Source: DASUZB01 sp036377075
GTDB lineage: Bacteria; Actinomycetota; CALGFH01
Assembly: GCA_036377075.1 (NCBI GenBank)
Contig: DASUZB010000084.1
Location: 1-8,317 of the forward strand
Direction: 5' to 3'
Length of the DNA: 8,317 bases
The position numbers were made by a program, and so were the translations under genes. The notes beneath the pieces were generated by a model, which was not told where the DNA came from, ran no database searches, and saw only the letters and a list, made by a program, of their open reading frames with translations. Below are positions 6,032-8,317 of this stretch, one piece after another (the stretch's first letter is position 1; every line of letters starts with the position of its first letter).

Positions 6032-7369
6032 GTGCACGCCAGGCGACCAGTCGGGCCCTCCAGCTGCCCGCCGTCGCGGTGGCCGCCCCAGACGGCGCCG
6101 GGCGCCGCCGGGCGCAGGGCGCTGCGGGGGCGACACGGCCATGCTCGGGGCGCTGGTGGCCGATGCGGCCAGGTCGCTCGGCGCGGGTGGCCGCGCCTGT
6201 TGGGCGTGCTGCTGGCCTGCGTGCTGGTCGCCGCGTGTACCAGCTCCGCTGGTCGGCGGTCCACCGTCACCAGCCGGCCACGCCCGCTCGGCCCGGCCCG
6301 GCAGGACTACTGGCCCACCAGCGGCTGGCGGACCGCCGCGCCCGCCGACCAGGGCATGGACCCGGCGGTCCTTGACGACCTCGACACCAAGGTGCCGGCC
6401 TACCACTCCCAGGTGCGCAGCCTGCTGGTGGTGCGCCACGGCTACCTGGTCTACGAGCGCTACTGGCACGGGTTCGGCGCCGCCGACGGCCACGAGGTGC
6501 ACTCGGTCACCAAGAGCATCATCTCGGCGCTGGTCGGCATCGCCCTCGCCGAGCGGCACCTGAAGAGCCTGGACCAGACCGTCGGAGCGCTACTGGCCGC
6601 CCACCTGCCCAAGGACGCCGACCCGCGGTGGGGCAAGGTCACCGTCCGGCAGCTGCTGACCATGACCGGCGGGCTGGCCGGCGACGAGCAGTCACAAGGC
6701 GGCGATGAGCGCCTGAGCAGGCGCCTGTTCCAAAGCCGCGACTGGCTCCGCGAGATCCTCGGCCGGCACCTGGCCGCCACCCCGGGCACCACGTTTGCCT
6801 ACAGCAACGCCAGCTCCCACCTGTTGTCGGTGATCGTGACCACCACCACCGGCCAGTCCACCCTGGCGTTCGCCCGCGCCAAGTTGTTCAACCCGTTGGG
6901 CATCCACAGCGACCACGTGTACCAGCCGATCGTTGGCCAGCGGCCCACACCCGCCCAGGTGCAGGCCTACCAGCAGGCCGCGGTGGCCTGGCCCAGGGAC
7001 CCGCAGGGCTACCAGTTCGGCTTCGGCGAGGCCAAGCTGCCCGCCCGCGACCTGGCCAAGTTGGGCTACCTGTACCTCAACGGTGGCCGCTGGGACACCG
7101 CCCAGGTGGTCCCGGCCGCCTACGTGCGCGCCTCCACCCAGGCCCACGTCCCGACCGGCAACCGCCTGACGCCGGGCTACGGCTACCAGTGGTGGACCAC
7201 CACCGAGCGGGGCCGTCGCGGCTTCGCCGCGGTCGGGCTGGGCGGGCAGCTGGTGGAGGTGCTCCCCGACCTGGACCTGGTCGTGGTCATCACCACCGAT
7301 CCTGCCCGGCAGCGCGGGGATGCCGGCGACCTGGTCGGTGAGACGATCATCCCGGCCGTCACCGGATAG
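6032..7369 (+). CDS. Serine hydrolase lipoprotein, beta-lactamase class C (AmpC/esterase) family, N-terminus uncertain
   Basis: Probable surface lipoprotein with a penicillin-binding-protein fold. RLLGVLLACVLVAAC ends in a lipobox (Cys codon 6236-6238). Counting that Cys as 1, the mature part begins with a linker, then WPTSGWRTAAPADQGMD, the nucleophile motif Ser-Val-Thr-Lys (Ser near 90), the Tyr-Ser-Asn motif in TTFAYSNASSH (Tyr near 189), and GLGGQ near 334 in place of the KTG/HxG box. Family members hydrolyse esters, amides or D-amino-acid peptides; few are true beta-lactamases, so resistance should not be assumed. The only start upstream of the signal in this frame is GTG 6032, giving 68 residues before the Cys, far too long for a lipoprotein signal. 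A better signal starts at ATG 6163 in another frame and joins this one if a base is removed near 6185-6187. The catalytic domain itself is intact and of normal length. Confidence 0.85.
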   Translation: MHARRPVGPSSCPPSRWPPQTAPGAAGRRALRGRHGHARGAGGRCGQVARRGWPRLLGVLLACVLVAACTSSAGRRSTVTSRPRPLGPARQDYWPTSGWRTAAPADQGMDPAVLDDLDTKVPAYHSQVRSLLVVRHGYLVYERYWHGFGAADGHEVHSVTKSIISALVGIALAERHLKSLDQTVGALLAAHLPKDADPRWGKVTVRQLLTMTGGLAGDEQSQGGDERLSRRLFQSRDWLREILGRHLAATPGTTFAYSNASSHLLSVIVTTTTGQSTLAFARAKLFNPLGIHSDHVYQPIVGQRPTPAQVQAYQQAAVAWPRDPQGYQFGFGEAKLPARDLAKLGYLYLNGGRWDTAQVVPAAYVRASTQAHVPTGNRLTPGYGYQWWTTTERGRRGFAAVGLGGQLVEVLPDLDLVVVITTDPARQRGDAGDLVGETIIPAVTG

Positions 7370-7401
7370 CCGGCTGGACGCCTCCTGCCGGGACCAGCCG
7401 G
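7370..7401 (+). terminator. Hairpin directly after the serine hydrolase
   Basis: CCGGCTGG (7370-7377) and CCAGCCGG (7394-7401) form a perfect 8-bp stem with a 16-base loop, starting at the first base after the TAG stop. No T-run follows. Its position makes it a plausible intrinsic or structure-assisted terminator. Confidence 0.5.
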
Positions 7402-7418
7402 AGCAGCTGCGCTCGGTA

Positions 7419-7448
7419 GCGCGGGAGGGTGTACGCCCTCGCGCGAGG
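7419..7448. terminator. Second hairpin in the convergent gap, probably bidirectional
   Basis: GCGC (7419-7422) and GAGGG (7425-7429) pair with CCCTC (7436-7440) and GCGC (7441-7444) around a TGTACG loop, with two unpaired G at 7423-7424. A perfect 12-bp palindrome CCTCGCGCGAGG (7437-7448) overlaps it and offers a competing fold. Lying between convergent genes, it could stop transcription from both sides. Confidence 0.45.
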
Positions 7449-7482
7449 CAATCCACCTGAGCAGGCTCGCGCGGGGCGGCCG

Positions 7483-8052
7483 TCAGCCGGCGTGGACCAG
7501 CCCGCGCCGCGCCGCCTGCTCGCGGGTCAGCCGCCACACCACCAGGACGCCGGCCTCGCCGGGCGCCTCCGGCTGCGCGCCCTCGCGCCGGCCCACCTGG
7601 TCGAAGCCGAGGCGGCGCGGGATCGCGCCGCTGGCGGTGTTGGCCAGGTCGTGCCGGATCGTCACGAAGTCGACGCCGGGCAGGGCGAACGCCTGCTCGA
7701 CCAGGGCGGCGGCGGCGGCGGTGGCGAGGCCGCGGCCGGTGTACGCGGGGTGCAGCCAGTAGCCGATGTCGAGGCCTCCCGGCCCGATGCGGCTGATGAG
7801 CCCGCAGCTCCCGGCGATCGCGCCGTCGCCGAGGATGGCGTAGTTGTAGGCCAGGCCGGCGTCCCAGTCGTGCTCGCAGGTGACCAGGAACTGGACCGCG
7901 CGGGGGCGGTCGTAGCCGGAAGCCCACGGCATCCACGGGCGCAGGTGGTCGAGGCAGTCGCTGACCACGCGGTAGAGCTCGTCGACGTCGCCGGCGCGCC
8001 AGCGGCGCAGGCGCGCCTGGCCGTGGCTGAGGACCTCCGCTGGCTGCTCCAT
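7483..8052 (-). CDS. GNAT-family N-acetyltransferase, RimJ/RimL type
   Basis: A 189-residue acetyl-CoA-dependent transferase of the GNAT fold, normal length for the RimJ/RimL-like group. ARLRRWRAGDVDELYRVVSD (13-32) is the usual N-terminal strand-helix. DIGYWLHPAYTGRGLATAAAAALVEQAF (95-122) carries motif A, with the acetyl-CoA pyrophosphate loop TGRGLAT at 105-111. FVTIRHDLANTASGAIPRRLGF (129-150) is the conserved Asn-x-x-Ser and LGF region. Family members acetylate ribosomal-protein N-termini, small amines or antibiotics; the substrate cannot be told. ATG 8052 is the start; no clear ribosome binding site precedes it. The gene converges on the serine hydrolase and follows the permease remnant in the same orientation, 90 bases away, so it may once have been read through from that operon. 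Confidence 0.9.
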   Translation of the reverse strand: MEQPAEVLSHGQARLRRWRAGDVDELYRVVSDCLDHLRPWMPWASGYDRPRAVQFLVTCEHDWDAGLAYNYAILGDGAIAGSCGLISRIGPGGLDIGYWLHPAYTGRGLATAAAAALVEQAFALPGVDFVTIRHDLANTASGAIPRRLGFDQVGRREGAQPEAPGEAGVLVVWRLTREQAARRGLVHAG

Positions 8053-8142
8053 GCCGTGAGAGGGTGCCCCCGCCGCGCCGCGGCGGCAAGGGGGTTTCGC
8101 CGCCGGAGGGTCGCCGGTCGGCCCGCACGGCGGCCACGGCGG

Positions 8143-8317
8143 TCACTCCACGCCGATGGCCGTGCGCAGGTCGAGCCGCGCGGCGCGCCGGCGACCGCGA
8201 CGATCACCGACTCCCACCGGATCATGGCGCCGAGCTGCCTGGCGGTCATACCGACCGCGCGCAGCAGCCCGAACTCCCGGGTCCGCTCGGCCACCGCCAG
8301 GGCCAGGGTGTTGGCGA
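8143..8317 (-). pseudogene. 3' end of an FtsX-type ABC transporter permease gene, apparently deleted and frameshifted
   Basis: From the right edge the minus strand encodes ANTLALAVAERTREFGLLRAVG followed by MTARQLGAMIRWESVIVAVAG, the standard entry to the last membrane segments of MacB/FtsX-type permeases. The next codons in that frame (8182 onward) turn into Arg/Pro-rich nonsense. In another frame the sequence RRAARLDLRTAIGVE then stop (TGA at 8145-8143) appears, the typical cytoplasmic tail of these permeases. About 60 to 70 residues that should carry the final two membrane helices are missing between the two parts. I read this as an internal deletion plus frame change, so the protein is probably non-functional. 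The rest of the gene lies outside the window, so the upstream part cannot be checked. Confidence 0.7.

Noticed and set aside
5793..6563. Plus-strand frame that could fill the gap before the serine hydrolase
   Set aside because: The translation is Arg/Pro/Cys-rich, has no recognisable domain, and runs out of frame into the hydrolase gene.
6032..7369. Possible antibiotic-resistance beta-lactamase
   Set aside because: The fold family matches, but most members of this lipoprotein group are esterases or peptidases, and the third active-site box is GLGGQ rather than KTG.
6692..8146. A 484-codon minus-strand frame spanning the serine hydrolase, the gap and the acetyltransferase
   Set aside because: It overlaps two well-supported genes in shadow frames and crosses the hairpin-rich convergent gap; the product is low-complexity.

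Overview
This is a very GC-rich window whose coding frames carry GC at nearly every third codon position. It uses GTG and TTG starts and contains at least one clear leaderless-type promoter. Together with the protein families present, this points to an actinobacterium (Actinomycetota); I cannot name a genus from the sequence. It reads as ordinary chromosomal accessory DNA: single genes and one short operon. I see no rRNA, tRNA, CRISPR array, insertion sequence or phage gene.

Layout, left to right. (1) The 3' part of a NarL/LuxR-type response regulator gene (+), with the phospho-acceptor Asp and HTH present. (2) A 23-codon signal-peptide-like mini-ORF, then a large PhoD-like metallophosphatase (+). 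(3) A gap between two gene 3' ends holding a Zur-box-like palindrome and two hairpins. (4) An uncharacterised four-helix membrane protein (-) of lower GC than its neighbours. (5) A divergent regulatory gap, then a MarR regulator, an NTF2/SnoaL-like protein and an antibiotic-biosynthesis-monooxygenase (ABM) protein, all (+). (6) About 300-450 bases with no convincing gene, then a lipoprotein serine hydrolase of the beta-lactamase class C fold (+) whose signal peptide seems split by a one-base frameshift. (7) A hairpin-rich convergent gap, a GNAT acetyltransferase (-), and the 3' end of an FtsX-type ABC permease gene (-) that looks internally deleted.

The most coherent unit is the MarR / NTF2-like / ABM cluster. 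The MarR gene has a near-ideal promoter (TTGACA, 17-base spacer, TAGGTT, GTG seven bases later), and its spacer and -10 are covered by three AGGTTG half-sites. This predicts a leaderless, autorepressed transcript. The two small enzyme-like proteins downstream would be its regulated cargo; their substrate is not evident.

Several signals suggest gene decay or sequence error: the frame-split lipoprotein signal, the deleted FtsX tail, and an operator-like palindrome between convergent genes with no gene to control. I found no clear new multi-gene defence or biosynthetic system. The items most worth a second look are the MarR operator cluster, the conserved membrane protein of unknown function, the orphan Zur-like box and the two broken genes.
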